From Xiphias gladius (Eukaryota; Chordata; Actinopteri; Istiophoriformes; Xiphiidae): a stretch of 64,000 nt of DNA. Both the position numbers and the translations under genes were made by a program. The stretch is from contig NC_053412.1 of the NCBI RefSeq assembly GCF_016859285.1, forward strand, positions 7,654,426 through 7,718,425, written 5' to 3'. Below are positions 41,111 through 53,487 of this stretch, in pieces. Within the stretch, counting starts at the first letter, position 1. Every line of letters begins with the position of its first letter. Under the pieces are notes generated by a model. It was not told where the DNA came from. It saw nothing but the letters and a program-made list of their open reading frames with translations, and ran no database searches.

Positions 41111-41890
41111 GCAACTTTTCTGCTGATAAACTGATGAAAACTAAGATTACACGCTCACTTTCGTCCCTTCACCCCGCCGCTCCAATGCAGGAGTCATTCT
41201 ACGCTCATTACTTTCTAACATAGAATAGTTTTTTTTTTTTTTAAGTTATTTCAAGGTACACCCGTCCATCTCAAAATCACCCAATTTAACATTTTTTTTT
41301 TTTAATCTTAAAATCTGAATATTTACATTTCTTGGAGGAATAGTGAATGCAGCATCAACAAACAGCAGGTATTCTCTCTAACTAATAATAATAGAAGGAT
41401 AATAGTAAAATAGATAGGTTTTTTATTAAAAAAATGTTTTTTTAAAAACAAAACCCACACAGGATGGGTTCTTGCTGATGCCCATCCCCAAAGCAGACAC
41501 CACCAGACAAAAGGGGCATGTTCCAGATTAGGAGATTATTGCGTGTTATCCATGTGGACGCATGGCATTACTAACCCCTCAATCCCCCCTCATCCATCTT
41601 CAGAGTTAGAATTACAGACAACATTTTGGAAATGCCATAACCCCCGCCAATGAATGTGTCGCCGCGTGCTGCCACACAAAGTTGACATTTTTTTCTACCC
41701 TTTTAATGGCCTCTAGTCCTGGCTCTAGTCCTCAGCAAAGGCCTGTCTGAAACAAGAAAAAGGGCACGAGAGGCAGGGCGAGACACAACGCCGCGGTTAA
41801 CGCAGCACTGCCGCGAATAGCTCCGCTCCTGGGCCCGCAGCAGTCCCCAAACTGTCACCGACGGGCTGGTTTGAAAACAAGATGCTCGGT

Positions 41891-41903
41891 TGCCATCTAG
41901 TGG
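41891..41903 (-). promoter_or_regulatory. CTCF-like core motif
   Basis: The plus strand reads TGCCATCTAGTGG, so the minus strand reads CCACTAGATGGCA, very close to the vertebrate CTCF core. It lies between the ubiquitous-type raph1 promoter and the lymphoid gene cd28, where an insulator would make sense. Binding is an inference. Confidence 0.45.
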
Positions 41904-42209
41904 ACCGAGGAGCCCGTTGCACTTTCACCTCAGACCCGCTGCGTGGGTGCAGCTGCGAGCGTTTTTAAAAACGGTCGGCGACGTGCGTAGATCCGAGGCC
42001 TTCTCAAATGGCTGGTATTGCTGCAAATTGCTGCAAACATTGTGTTTTTGGTTGGGTTGTTGTTGTTGTTTTTGTTTTTTTTTTAATCTTCTTCTTCTTT
42101 TTCTTTAAATGTCATAAATGTTTCACACTGTCGCACTCTATGACTCATAGTCACAGCGTATTGACGGTTCTCTGTTCACTTCTCCGAGGTAATGACACCC
42201 CGGCAGCCC

Positions 42210-42211
<2 letters not shown>

Positions 42212-42268
<57 letters not shown>

Positions 42269-42281
42269 TCACACACACACC
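42212..42281. repeat. (CA)n microsatellite upstream of cd28
   Basis: About 70 bp of AC units, interrupted once by TTC, lie roughly 800 bp before the cd28 start codon. Confidence 0.95.
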
Positions 42282-43073
42282 TCGGTTGAAACCAGCTCGA
42301 TATCTGTCCGGCACCTGCCATTGCGTCCAGTCAACTTTGCCACACGGTACACTGGGTCATTGCACGCTGGGTCACTCGACCCCCCCCCCCCCCCCGACCA
42401 ACTGCATGTTTGTGTGGTTACCACATGGTTTTTATGTTCCTCATTCTTTGGTCTCCCCCACAACCACACAGTGTTACAATATAACACACTCAATCAAATA
42501 TGCAGCAGCTTCCAAAATACTATACTTAAGCCATTTAGTATAGTAGTGGCAATTGTTGAGCCAAATTTGCTTAACAGTTACTATTATTATAATGCAGTAC
42601 AAACACAGGCCTTAAATCACACGCCCAAGACAAAGAAAAAGGATAAGGAACAGGATCAGAACTGTCCAGCAATGGCCTTGTGGTCTAATAGAACACATAA
42701 CCACAGTTCTACATTACTGACACTTGAGGAATCAAAAGGTCACAAACAGAAGAATGGAAGCTTCAGAGGAGGAGGTGTTTTTTTTGCCACAGGATGTTTT
42801 CCCTCAAGATAGGTTGTGTGATGTTCAGTCACTGCAGCACCGGGGGAGTGCTTCAGTCAGAGACAACGATAACGAGGATATGATGTGTAACAGTCAAAGA
42901 AACGCGTGCACGGCACCAGGGTTGGTGATATCGGAGTGACAGATCAGATCTTCTCTGCGGCATACAGTTCGCGTAGTTTGCTGGAGGAGCTTCAAGTTTT
43001 AGGTGATGAGGGAGAGCCTTGAAGACATTATTCTGTTGGAGGCAAGTTCACACTCGCGGTGCAAACGATCAAG

Positions 43074-45739
43074 ATGGGTGTTTGCTGGGCGTTCATGATC
43101 CTCCTGGGCTGCAGGTTATCTCGTGTAAGTCAGTCTCAGAGCACGTGCCCCTGCCCTGGTAAGTCGTAGACTTCACTGCGTTACATAAATTCTAGTTTAA
43201 AGTACTTCACATGCTCTTAGCGATAAGTATTCAGGTAGTAATTAATACTAGAAATACTAGTGGCAAAGAAACTACTTTTAATTGCCACAAAAATGAAGGT
43301 AATTTTAAGCAACTCACTTAATAGTAAATAGTAATTTCTATCTAACAAGCCTAGAGACAATTGTTGTTATGTGCATTTGTGGTTACAATGTGACAGTTTG
43401 GTTTCATCTGTAAATACTGAGGTTGGCGGCATCATCCTTTGTGCAGTAAAACTCGAGTATCAGTGTATGCAGACAGTGGATTGTTAAATTGCAGCAGTGG
43501 TATTAGTATATATTCGGGCTTTGTATTTTAATTACTCTCCGGTTGGCAGCTTTGGTGAAGTTTAGGCACATAGAACATGGAAAGTTGGGGCTTAAAGAAA
43601 ATGAATGTGCTCCTCTATAGCTTATAGTGAATGTATCCTGACCCATTGACTTTTCACCTGTTTATCAGTACCTAAGATGACCCTTAAAGCCTCCTGATAC
43701 TGGCTGAGTAAATATATATTTGTAGGTTGAGACACATTTTATCGGGAACCGGCGTGTACCAGAGTCGAGCACTACATCACCTAAACCTCAGCCTTGTGAG
43801 TAGCATAATTGAGTCAGTCGGCGGCTGAGTCACGTATTCCACTCACACGGCGCATTTCTGTCTCTCGTACTAAATGTGTGACTGGTTTAAAAAGATAAAT
43901 GCGCTTGAACTGTTATTTAACAGATTCCATGTGGGGGTTCAGTTGCTGTGAAATGACAAGTTTCAAGGCCTGAATTTCAGTCGAGGGAACAAATTGCAAA
44001 TAAATTAATATTTGCAGGAGATGTACAGTAGCTGTAGGAAGCCATTGCCTATGCAATGGCGTTTGTTACAGATAAAGAAAACAGGCATCCTGACTTGGTT
44101 TACTGCAACAACAAAAACAATGCTGTGCTACTCTAACTCTTAAACTTAAGCCTTTAAGCACTTATTTTTTTTCTATTTCACAGTTCAGTGTGTTTTTAAG
44201 TCACATTGACAGTCTTTTGCAAGCCTTAGTTCATGACACCTAAACAGGGATCTTACATTGTACTGTGTGTGTAAGAGACGTCTGTAATCGAAAATCAGAA
44301 TAAAGCTGCACCCTGAATAATTATCACATTTTCCTCTCCAGAGCAGCTGAAAACTGTCTGTGTACCTGGCAGAGACAAAGTACGTGTGCCGTGCCCTAAT
44401 GGGACCGCTGACGTGATGATATTTAACCTCCTCAGGGACCAAGAAGTGATTGCCAACCTCACGTGCCACCGTGAAAACAATACATTGAAATGTACAAATC
44501 CACACACCTGGGTGGACACCAAAGTCGAGGAAAACAATCAGCATACATTGGTCAGTTTCATCCTCACTGGCCTGAGTAACAGTAGCCATGAAACCTACGC
44601 ATGTGAGGGCATCTTCATATACCCTCCTCCCCTCAGAAGACTACCAAGTGCTGTGAGGATCCAGGTACTTGAAGAAGGTAAATATTCTTAGGAGGTGCAG
44701 AGTTTTTGACAGAAAGACCCAGCGAACATCTGTAAATTTGTGTGCATACAGTGAGATACACTGAATACTTCCCGAATATGCTTCTTCCAGGACAACTTTG
44801 CAAATGCAATAAAAACAGCAATATCCATGGTGATAACCCAAGGTGTGGATTTACGTGGATTTGGATTCTGGTGTTTGTACTTCTCAGCATCTACAGCGTA
44901 ATTTCCACCGTCATCGCCCTTGTCAACTGGGTAAGATGTTCACACACACGCAAACTACGAGGAAGCCGAGAGTTTGAAACGCATAGAAGAATATAGAAGA
45001 ACATACAATGGTTAAGCGACAGTGATTCGCAGCAAACACTCTGACATAGGAAAAAATATTCACCCTCTTTTGTGGGAAACCTTTCCATCTTTTAACCCGC
45101 TGGATAGTGTTCAAAAAGCATTGTGCAATTAAAGCATGATTTGTCACATCCAAGCATCCCGCTCCTCAATAATAATTTTACAGAGGCATGAAAGATGACT
45201 GTAGGCTTTGTATGCATTCGGATATTTTCCACTTTTTTTCATTTTTTTGTTTTTGTTCATTTGAAAAATAGTTGTATATTGCAGTTTTCCACCAAGATAG
45301 TCTGAAACAGTTCTCTAACAGCTTTCTCACCTTCACAAGGAATTAAATTTTTTTTTTGAAAAGCGTTGTATTTATCAGTTTATATATTTATTCATTTTTT
45401 GACTTGCAAATAGTCAGGCAGGACAATAAAATAAAAAAAATTTTAAAAGTTGGCATCAGCCTTCGAAAATCCCGAAAACTGATAGGACGTGACCTGTATG
45501 TCCTCAATGACAACTACAGGCCCGGCCCCACTCACACATATCATACTGGACATGGGACATTACGATCCACAGTCCCGCAGACATGCAGTAGCGCTGTTGT
45601 TCAACTGCCCTAATGTGTCTTCCAGGTCAAGTTGAGGAAGACAGATTCCCAGAGTGATTATATGAACACCAAACCCCGAGCACCAAGGGACCGCAAGAAG
45701 AAAAAAGGGGTTCAGAATCCTATGCCACGATACTTCTGA
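43074..45739 (+). CDS. cd28: CD28-type T-cell costimulatory receptor, 4 exons
   Basis: Coding exons are 43074-43158, 44342-44677, 44791-44930 and 45626-45739 (675 nt, 224 aa). All have GT-AG borders and agreeing phases. Exon 1 encodes a signal peptide (MGVCWAFMILLGCRL). Exon 2 is one V-type Ig domain with cysteines at about 46, 70, 79 and 116, three N-glycosylation sequons (NGT, NLT, NSS), and IYPPPL at 121-126 in the place of the CD28/CTLA4 MYPPPY loop. Exon 3 holds the stalk CKC (likely covalent dimer) and the transmembrane helix. Exon 4 is a short basic tail with SDYMNTKPR. The SDYMN tail matches CD28 rather than CTLA4 (YVKM), and the RAPH1 neighbour agrees with this. It should deliver costimulation on B7-type ligand binding at the T-cell surface. 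ICOS-like or CTLA4-like assignment is less likely. Confidence 0.9.
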
Positions 45740-45951
45740 TTTCTCAAGCATCATCTGACCATTTGCACAGCTATCCCCACTAATTTCGGAAGAAACAGAA
45801 GTATTGTCCTCGTAGTAGCTTACTCTGAACAGAACTTTATTGCGACCGATGTTTTGTGAGAATTAGTTTTGTTAAGTTCATGTAGTTATTGTTTTGTGTC
45901 TACACAGCAAAAGTAGCAGTTCCTTTTACAGTTATGGCTGTATAAAACAGT

Positions 45952-45957
45952 AATAAA
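45952..45957 (+). promoter_or_regulatory. cd28: cd28 polyadenylation signal
   Basis: AATAAA lies 213 nt after the cd28 stop codon and runs into an A-rich stretch. A second AATAAA near 46726 could serve a longer transcript. Confidence 0.55.
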
Positions 45958-46936
45958 AAAAAAAAAATAGCACACCCCACAGTTCTGGTTGTTTTACTTG
46001 CTGTCTGTTTCCCTTCCTCACTGTCTCTGCATTATAAACACACACCTCTAGTTGGAACCCCCATCTCTGTGGTCGAAACAGAAGGTTGTGTCTGATTGAG
46101 GGGATTTTAACCACAAATGGTTCATTCATCTTGTGAATCTGTGCCGTACAATGTGGACCAGAGACCACAATTTCAAAATAAAAAACAAACAAAAAAACAA
46201 AACCCAAAAACCATGCTGTCAAAAATCAAAATACCATTAACATCAATGTCACACTTTTTCCAGTTTGCATGCTCTTACTTCCTTGAAATGAGAAACATGA
46301 GAGCGTTCTCGGAGAGTTAACATCATCAAGGTTGATGACAACCAGATATTCGACACGGAGAGGCAAACACTTCAAACAATAACAATCTGCACCATTTCCT
46401 GTCTTCCACCCTCTACTTTTTTTCTCCCCGTCCTCGCACTTTCTGCAGATGTGCCTGCTTCAAAGGTACTCCACCTTTACCTTGCTCACCTTGCAGTTTC
46501 TGTGCAGTTACTGCAAACACACAGGTTTTTTGGTTTCATTCAGCTGCATGGTTTTACTCATCTATCACAAGCACCAGTAAGATCTACATAGTTTCTGTTA
46601 GCTTTGCAATTCATTTTGGGACAGATGATTTAAAAGCAAACGTCTTTTCCTTCCCCCCTCAGTCACTCCTCCAGTAAAGATAAATATTTTTTTAGAAACT
46701 GGGGAAACGAGTGCACACCCAAAGAAAAATAAAGGTATTCATATAAAATTGCTTTAAAAAAAGTTATTCAAAGACGGCAAAGTCACTCTCTTACAAGTTT
46801 TATCAGACCCTAGGAAAATTAAATATGTGCCTTGATCAGGGTGCAAACTTATAGATCTATCAGAGGTACTTGATTCAACTGACATTCAAGCTGTTTTTGC
46901 CACGCTCATGGTATACAAACAGTCCTATTTTCTTTC

Positions 46937-46942
46937 TTTATT
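46937..46942 (-). promoter_or_regulatory. fastkd2: candidate fastkd2 polyadenylation signal
   Basis: AATAAA on the minus strand lies about 280 nt beyond the stop. A nearer copy at 47143-47148 is an equally possible signal. Confidence 0.4.
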
Positions 46943-47221
46943 TACAGGTTAAGAAAAAATCTACAATTGGCAACAAAAAATAAGTACAATCTGAAATTTA
47001 AAATGATTTTAAGAGGATCACTGCAATCACAAAAAAACAAAAATTATTTTCATAGAAAGATAAACGGCCCTTCACGTGGATGTCAGGTGGTTTTAAGCTC
47101 AAGTTTTCCAGGGGGCACATTCATTTTATACACTTCATTATATTTATTGTTTACAAATCAATACAATGTGTCGTGTGTCATGATGACTGCATCCATTTAA
47201 CAATGACATCTGTCTTCAAGA

Positions 47222-50200
47222 TCACGGTTGCTCCATTTTAGGTCGTGTGTCTGATCTGTGGTGTTCTGGAAAAATCCGTCCCCTGAGGAACTCCGTCCTC
47301 TCTTCCTCAGAGACAGACTGCAGCTCCCGCTCAGTTACCTGGAGAACAGGGTTAGGATAACGTAAATCTCGCTATCACTGAGACGCACTCAACACTGACA
47401 CAGCCTCCATTAGCAGCGGCATAATTTTGTTGTTTGAAGAAAGATTTTAGTAAATATCACTGAACTATTCTTAAGAAGAAACACAATACTTAGAAATACA
47501 TACGAAAGTACTGAGGAAAATTGTGCATTGTTCATTCCCACTGCAATTTGGAAACTTAAATGCTCACACTCATATCTGAAACCTTCAGCCATGTACAATA
47601 TTTATGTGGCTGTAGGCTGTAATGAGCTGGTTTGTGGTTACACAAATTGGTAACTGTAATTTTTACTTCCTTTCAGATAAAAGGATTTTAATGCTCAACG
47701 ACTTTAGAATATGAAAGAAAGCATTTTCAATTTAGAAATATTGTTATAACACTTAAAGTGTTAAAGTAAAGTGTCAGCAACTACTGGATCCTTACAAAAA
47801 GAAGAGCCAAAATCAAAACATGATCACTTCTGAGTCTCACCAGGACAGGGTTATATCCCAAGATCTTCAGATGGCGAATCTTGACCGCTAAGGGACCACG
47901 GGGGTTGGATGTACCATAACAAAAACCAGATTGCGGTGTGCAAATTATTGCAATTCTAGGACATCAAGAAATGGGTTAGTCAGCTTTAAAAAGGTCAAAA
48001 TTTGAATTTAGGTACAGGCATGGTTTAATTGTTACCTTCCAAGGGACTGTAGATGAAAATTTGCTTTAAGCTAACTCTAGTACAATACATCAATTGGTAA
48101 CATTTACGTTTAATATTGTACATGATCCCATACAAATGAAATTAATAAATAAAAAACTATGCACATGAAATTAAATGACTACTTGAGAGACTCCCTGTGT
48201 AGAGTCAAATACAAATATGTAAAAAATAAAACGTACTAAAAACGACACAAAGAAGAAGGCTTCTGTGCATAAAAAGTACACATGCACAAACATTAAAAGG
48301 GTAACATGGTGGGGTAATAAATTAGATGTACACTACACAACTGCCCGCACATATTGTTTAGAGTTGGATAGAATTGTAAAAAAAAAAAAAAAATTCCACA
48401 CAAAATCTGTTGAGTTTCTGTTTCTAGCGTTGATACAACCATTTTGCTCAGTAAAATAAAGCTGTACCTGATTTTCTTCACTCAAACCTTTAAATTAGTT
48501 AAAAAATGCAAGTTAAACTCCGTAGCAGCTGTAATCACAGTGGTGTTAAATACAAGTTACAAGCAGTCCTGCTCTTACAGCACTATTTTATGCCCTAAAG
48601 AGCTCTTTACAAAACTATCTTAGTTTGAAATGTAGACTCGTTTTATGAAATTTGTTGCACGTCCAGCTGTGGAATCAGTTATTTGAGGTATGTGTTAACA
48701 GGATGCATCAGTCCCCGACTTTGGCAGGACCAAAAGCCCGAAACATCCACTCCACCTGCTGTCACAGCATTATATGTCACCAAATGCAACACGAGCACAT
48801 AAAAAAATATGATAATAAAGTGCAAAAAAATTCCACTGCAGATCTGTTCAAGTTTGAGTCTGGTGATGTTATCGGCTGCAAAACTGATGCTGATATCTTA
48901 CCTTTGACTGCCCTCTGCTGGAGACAACTCTTCTCCTTCACAACTATACGCTTCGGTCACAGGGGTTTGGTTTGGCAGAGGTTTGGTTATCACACCATCT
49001 GAGAGTCAACACACAAACACGCTGCTTGTTTGCATCACAGTCTCACAAATAGATGATGTTGTTTTCTGACGCCATTTTGTAAAGCAAATAGATGCATGAC
49101 TCACTACTACTTAAGCAATTAAAAGGAAAGGCAGTAAAAGACATAAATGAATAAATAATCCCAAGCTGAAACTGCACTCACTATATCACAAATATCCTCT
49201 TTACCTATAAGGTAGAAGTTCTCCACCATCACCATTTCCTGTAGCACTGTGTCAGCCTGGTCCCCCAACACACTCTGCAGGCCCTGCGACAGCCACTGGT
49301 TGACTGAGGGGCTGCGAGGGGTGGGGTCTCCGAGGACAGAGGGGGGGACAGCCAGGGGACGAGGGAGAGGAGGACGGTCAAGACGGAGGCACAGGTCCAC
49401 TGTCTGAAACATTCTCTCCTGGTTCTGGAGGAAAGTTGATGCTGAGGAGAGACAGAAGAAGTTGAGATGGATGAAATCATAAAATTCAAGTGCAAAGGAA
49501 ATTAAAAAAATGAAGACAACTCTGCATGTGTGTGTGAGTTCAGTGTTTTACGTGTGCTGTTAAACTGCTCCATCGTACTGCTCTGCAGGAGTTGCTCCAG
49601 TGGTGCGGAGGGAAAGTGGCCCAGTAGACACAGATAGAAAACAGACCTTAAGAGCATAAACCCAGACATCTTGGGCAGATAGGAGTCCAGAACCTGGCTG
49701 AGACTATCCAAGAACCTGGAGCAGCAAGATTAAACCCATCAAAGATATCAAACCTTGCGAGCAATAGTCATGTAATTTATGGAATATCGTGTCAAAAGAT
49801 TAAAAAAAAAAAAAATTATTAGGTTGTTAGCCTATCATGATGGTGGTCCTGTCAGTTATTATGTCCAGACAAATAGGCTTCTCTGGGACAAATATGCAGT
49901 TTGTTGTTTCCCAAGACCACTACTCCACATCTTTAAACCAAATAATGTAGCAAAGATGCCATATTTTATTTTCCGTTACCTTTTGTGTACATTCATTGAT
50001 TGTACCAAAGACAACTTTCACTTTATAATCCCCAGGGACTAGTAGGAACTGCTCTTCATCCCACCTTTTAAAAGGAGTAGCTCTTTTAAAAAACTTGGCT
50101 TTTTTAATTTTGTAAATGACACATTGTCTCAGCTGGTTTTGAGAGTTATTTTGGCTTTTAGAGTTAGCATCTGTCAATTAAGTTTAAATTTAGTAACATT

Positions 50201-52686
50201 TAAGTAACGTTAGCAGGCAAAATTTGAACGATGGAGACATGTGAATGACCTACTGTTGTCTGTGGTGCTGCAGATCATAGTTAAGAGAGGAGTACACCTT
50301 CAGGACACAGAGCAGGTCTTTAAGCGTCAGGGTGTCTGGGCTTGCGATCACCTTCTCAGCATATGCCTCCATTAACGCAGTAGGACAGAAGACGAGGTTC
50401 TCAAACACAGACAGGAAGAGGAGCACCTGAACAGAACGAAGGGAAGTCCAAGAGTGAAGTTGAAAAACTAGCCAGCAAAGATACGAGACAGACGAATATC
50501 ATATACTACATCTATAGTTAGATTCTGACATGAGCTTTCTTGAAAGAAATATAATTCATACTCTCATTATGTGTTTATAGGCATGAAAGAAAACTTTTGT
50601 TCATAAAATAGATTATGGAGGACAAACCTCACATTTAACATTTCACAAAAAGGGGTTAGAAGACAGTTATCTGTTGCAGCACCTGTTTGTTGGTCCATAT
50701 GTCGAGCGTGGAGGTGACATAGTCTGAAATGCCAGTGAGCAGATCTAAGTCTCTGTAGTGCAGCTCCCTACACGAGTGCAGCACTGCAAACAATCTGTTG
50801 AAGGGGATTCCATGGAGATTTTCTACCAGAGAGGACAGATGCAGAAACCGGGATAGCACATTGGTAAGACTTTAAAATAGAATAAAAGTCTCTTCAAAAG
50901 TACTAATGTTAATAAGATTCCCAAAATTCAAATTATTCTGTGCTGACAATTCTGCAAAATACGTCAAGATGGTTTCCAACTTTGGAAACATATTATATTC
51001 CATATGAAATACATATATTTCATTTTAATCATAACAATAATTCAAAGTATTTATCTATTTTTTTCTTGTGGAAAATATTTTACCTGTGATCTTCTTACTA
51101 CAGACATCCAGCAGTGGTTTGGAGTAGAAGCCCATTGACGCCATAGTGGAGATCATGTACTGGGTGTTGGGAAGGCTGAACTGGTCTGTCATTGACAAAG
51201 CCTTTCTCTGGAAGAATATGTGTAGAAAAACAAATGTCGAAATGGAGCTACAGGTAAAAATACAGGTCAATTCTGTTGATACTTAGAGGGACAAACATAC
51301 TGAATTGTAACTATGAGCAAGCTTATAACAAGCAACATAAACCGTGACTAGTGGATCACCACTTGTTCTTTCACCAAGTGTTTTTTGTAGAGTACATATT
51401 TGATGGTTATTCACCAAATGCTGCTAATCATAAACCTGGATAATGTTAGAATCACACTGACAGGCATATGAATACCTAATGGTCAAAACCGGGACTCATA
51501 AACTGACCTCTAGTTTCCGTTTGAGGTTCAGCGGGGCATCCTTCCCCAGCATACGCATCATGGTCTGGAGAGCCATAACTTTCTTGATCCCGGGAAGACG
51601 GGCCTCAACTACCAGCCTAGGGCATAGCCAACACAGAGAATTTAAATTCATCTTAAAAAGAAGTGGTAAAATTCTATACAGTTATTTCGAACACGAAAAA
51701 AGGCCTTAATTTTGTTTAATGATGCGTGGATATCGCTGAGGCTGGACGGTTTTATTTTCTGCAGCGGTTTTAAAATTCTGATGCTTGTATTTTTACCCGA
51801 GCCAAATGAATTTTTTGACAAGCTGTACCTCATGCCTTCCTTAAGTGCACCGACATTAGGGCTGCTCTCCATGTGTTCCAGACAGGAGGCCAAGATGGAG
51901 AGGCTCTTCTCATCAAAGTCATTCAGCTTCTCCTGTTAAGTGGACAAGAAAACACATTTGGATAGACAACAATAAAAAATATTGCCAATAAGAAAAAAAT
52001 CTTTGCTTGCTGGCCGACAATCTTTGCCTGCCTACCTGGCAGGATCGGAGGAAAGTCTGGACCACATGGCTACGTTGAGGCACACCTAGATTGACCATGC
52101 TCAAGAGGGAGTAAGTCACATCCTCACTGCGCATGTGCCCCACACCCTTCATGGCCCTTTGCAGTAGCTTGTCGAATGCAGGATGCTCAAACATCAGCTG
52201 CAGCTCGTAGCGCCGCTGCTCATCTGACATCTTCTTAGTGGTGGACCACATGTGGGTCAGGCAGTTGCTGACCTGTCGAACTGTGGGTGCATATTGACAG
52301 GTGAGGTCCAACACGTCTGATGGGGAGCCACAGTGCTGCAGGTTGTCCATGAGAGGGGACCTCATCTGTCTTTGTCCTGAGATGCTGTCCGCAGCCTGGG
52401 CCTCAGTTTGCAGTGATGATTCTGCCGGTGGAGAAGAGAGAAGCCTCTTCTCTTCCAAATCTTCACTGTAAATACCACCCTGTGAATAAAACCTCACGGA
52501 ACGTAAAAGACTCCTAGCCAGGCATGCCTGACTTTGCCTTGTGCCCCAAACGTGGGCTAACCGACTGGGGAAAGATGTGTTTTTGACTGATGTTGTCACC
52601 GGGAAACTGCGCTGTGTCCATTGAGACCTGCGGCTGCAGAAGCGCAGGGCCCACCTCATGACCTCCTCTGTCACCCACAAAGACAT
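47222..52686 (-). CDS. fastkd2: FAST kinase domain-containing protein 2 (mitochondrial RNA-binding), 11 exons
   Basis: Coding exons, in transcript order: 52686-52036, 51932-51829, 51616-51508, 51207-51084, 50822-50683, 50426-50254, 49715-49552, 49441-49205, 48998-48902, 47955-47841, 47338-47222. Phases agree throughout (2031 nt, 676 aa). An in-frame TAG two codons upstream of ATG 52686 fixes the start. The first 70 residues are Arg-rich and lack acidic clusters after residue 10, as in a matrix presequence. The FAST_1/FAST_2 region follows (for example ARLPGIKKVMALQTMMRML and DAPLNLKRKLE). A C-terminal RAP domain has SGFCYGTSNPRGPLAVKIRH. The family binds mitochondrial transcripts; FASTKD2 is tied to 16S rRNA and mitoribosome assembly. 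The head-to-head mdh1b remnant supports FASTKD2 over other FASTKD paralogues. Confidence 0.93.
48909..48921 (-). promoter_or_regulatory. CTCF-like core inside fastkd2 exon 9
   Basis: The plus strand reads TGCCCTCTGCTGG; its complement CCAGCAGAGGGCA is a near-perfect CTCF core. It overlaps coding sequence (SPAEGS in the variable pre-RAP linker). Occupancy is inferred only. Confidence 0.35.
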
Positions 52687-53487
52687 TGTCCTCTAATAAT
52701 TTACGGGCGGCCAAAGGGTGAAAGTTGAAGTATTTATTTCTGCAGTGCCCCTGTGTGGAGCAAGTAGCTACTATCTAAGGCCAAAGCCGCAACGTATTTA
52801 GAAGATTGCGGGAATGGAGTCCAATAATGGCAACCATTACTCAGTCAGCGTTGATACACATCTGACTGTTTCCATTGTACATTCTCGGCCGCACAGACGG
52901 TTCCATTATGTAAGTAGTTAGTACAAATAGTGTATTACAAAGTACTGAGAGTAAGCTGTCAACAAGGTCAACAGACTGCCTCCTTCAAGTTATGAAAGAA
53001 CTGGCTAGTTACATTAGCTAAGGTTAGCTAAGTGACGCTGCCTGCCTTATTACCCCAACGTACAAACAACTGTCCCAAAGTAAGACATGGCCCTTTCCGC
53101 ACCATGTAACCTTCGGCCGAAAAAGTCGTTTAGCTGTGAGAGATGGAGCTACATTACAGTCAATAGGTAAGTCGTCCGGTCCAGTCAGCTGCCATTCCCA
53201 CATCACGCTTGTTCGTGCCGTGTGCGCTGCTGTATATTCGTCCCTCTGTCAACTTATCGTAGTACACTGTTCACTTTCAAACTAAAAAATAGAGGAAATA
53301 TGATAAACAATTGTTATTGTGAATATGAAATATCTGAGGTATACTTTTTATATTCATTGTTACTGAAGACGTGTTATCTTTTTGATAACACGTCTTTATT
53401 TATAATAATTTTTTGTGGTGTTTCCGACTCGGACTCAAATAAACGCAACACACAGGGTTTCCTAGCAACCAAAGCTATCCGGATAAA
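52687..53487. promoter_or_regulatory. shared head-to-head promoter of fastkd2 and mdh1b
   Basis: Eight hundred bases separate the fastkd2 ATG from the remnant mdh1b ATG, the divergent layout also known for human FASTKD2 and MDH1B. No TATA box is clear. A perfect 13-bp inverted repeat lies at 53366-53396. Since mdh1b is broken, the region probably now serves only fastkd2. Confidence 0.5.
53366..53396. repeat. perfect 13-bp inverted repeat, 5-nt T loop
   Basis: The arms AAGACGTGTTATC (53366-53378) and GATAACACGTCTT (53384-53396) are exact reverse complements around TTTTT. The element could be a hairpin scar or a dyad protein site. It lies about 90 bp before the mdh1b remnant start. Confidence 0.8.

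Larger units (their letters stand above)
41111..43073. other. raph1-cd28 intergenic region
   Basis: This is a 2 kb head-to-head gap. It contains AT-rich sequence, a CTCF-like motif at 41891-41903, a (CA)n tract at 42212-42281 and a run of 14 or so C residues near 42380. A 206-codon plus frame through the CA repeat is a repeat artefact. The cd28 promoter should lie in the last few hundred bases, but I see no clear TATA box. Confidence 0.6.
45740..47221. other. cd28-fastkd2 tail-to-tail intergenic region
   Basis: This 1.5 kb AT-rich stretch holds the two 3' UTRs. Minus-strand AATAAA signals for fastkd2 are at 47148-47143 and 46942-46937. No supportable frame is present. Confidence 0.55.

Noticed and set aside
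42192..42812. 206-codon plus frame
   Set aside because: It begins in a (CA)n tract that reads Thr-His repeats, and the rest has no domain.
43074..45739. CTLA4 assignment for the CD28-family gene
   Set aside because: The tail lacks a YVKM-type motif and has SDYMN as in CD28. The RAPH1-adjacent position also fits CD28.
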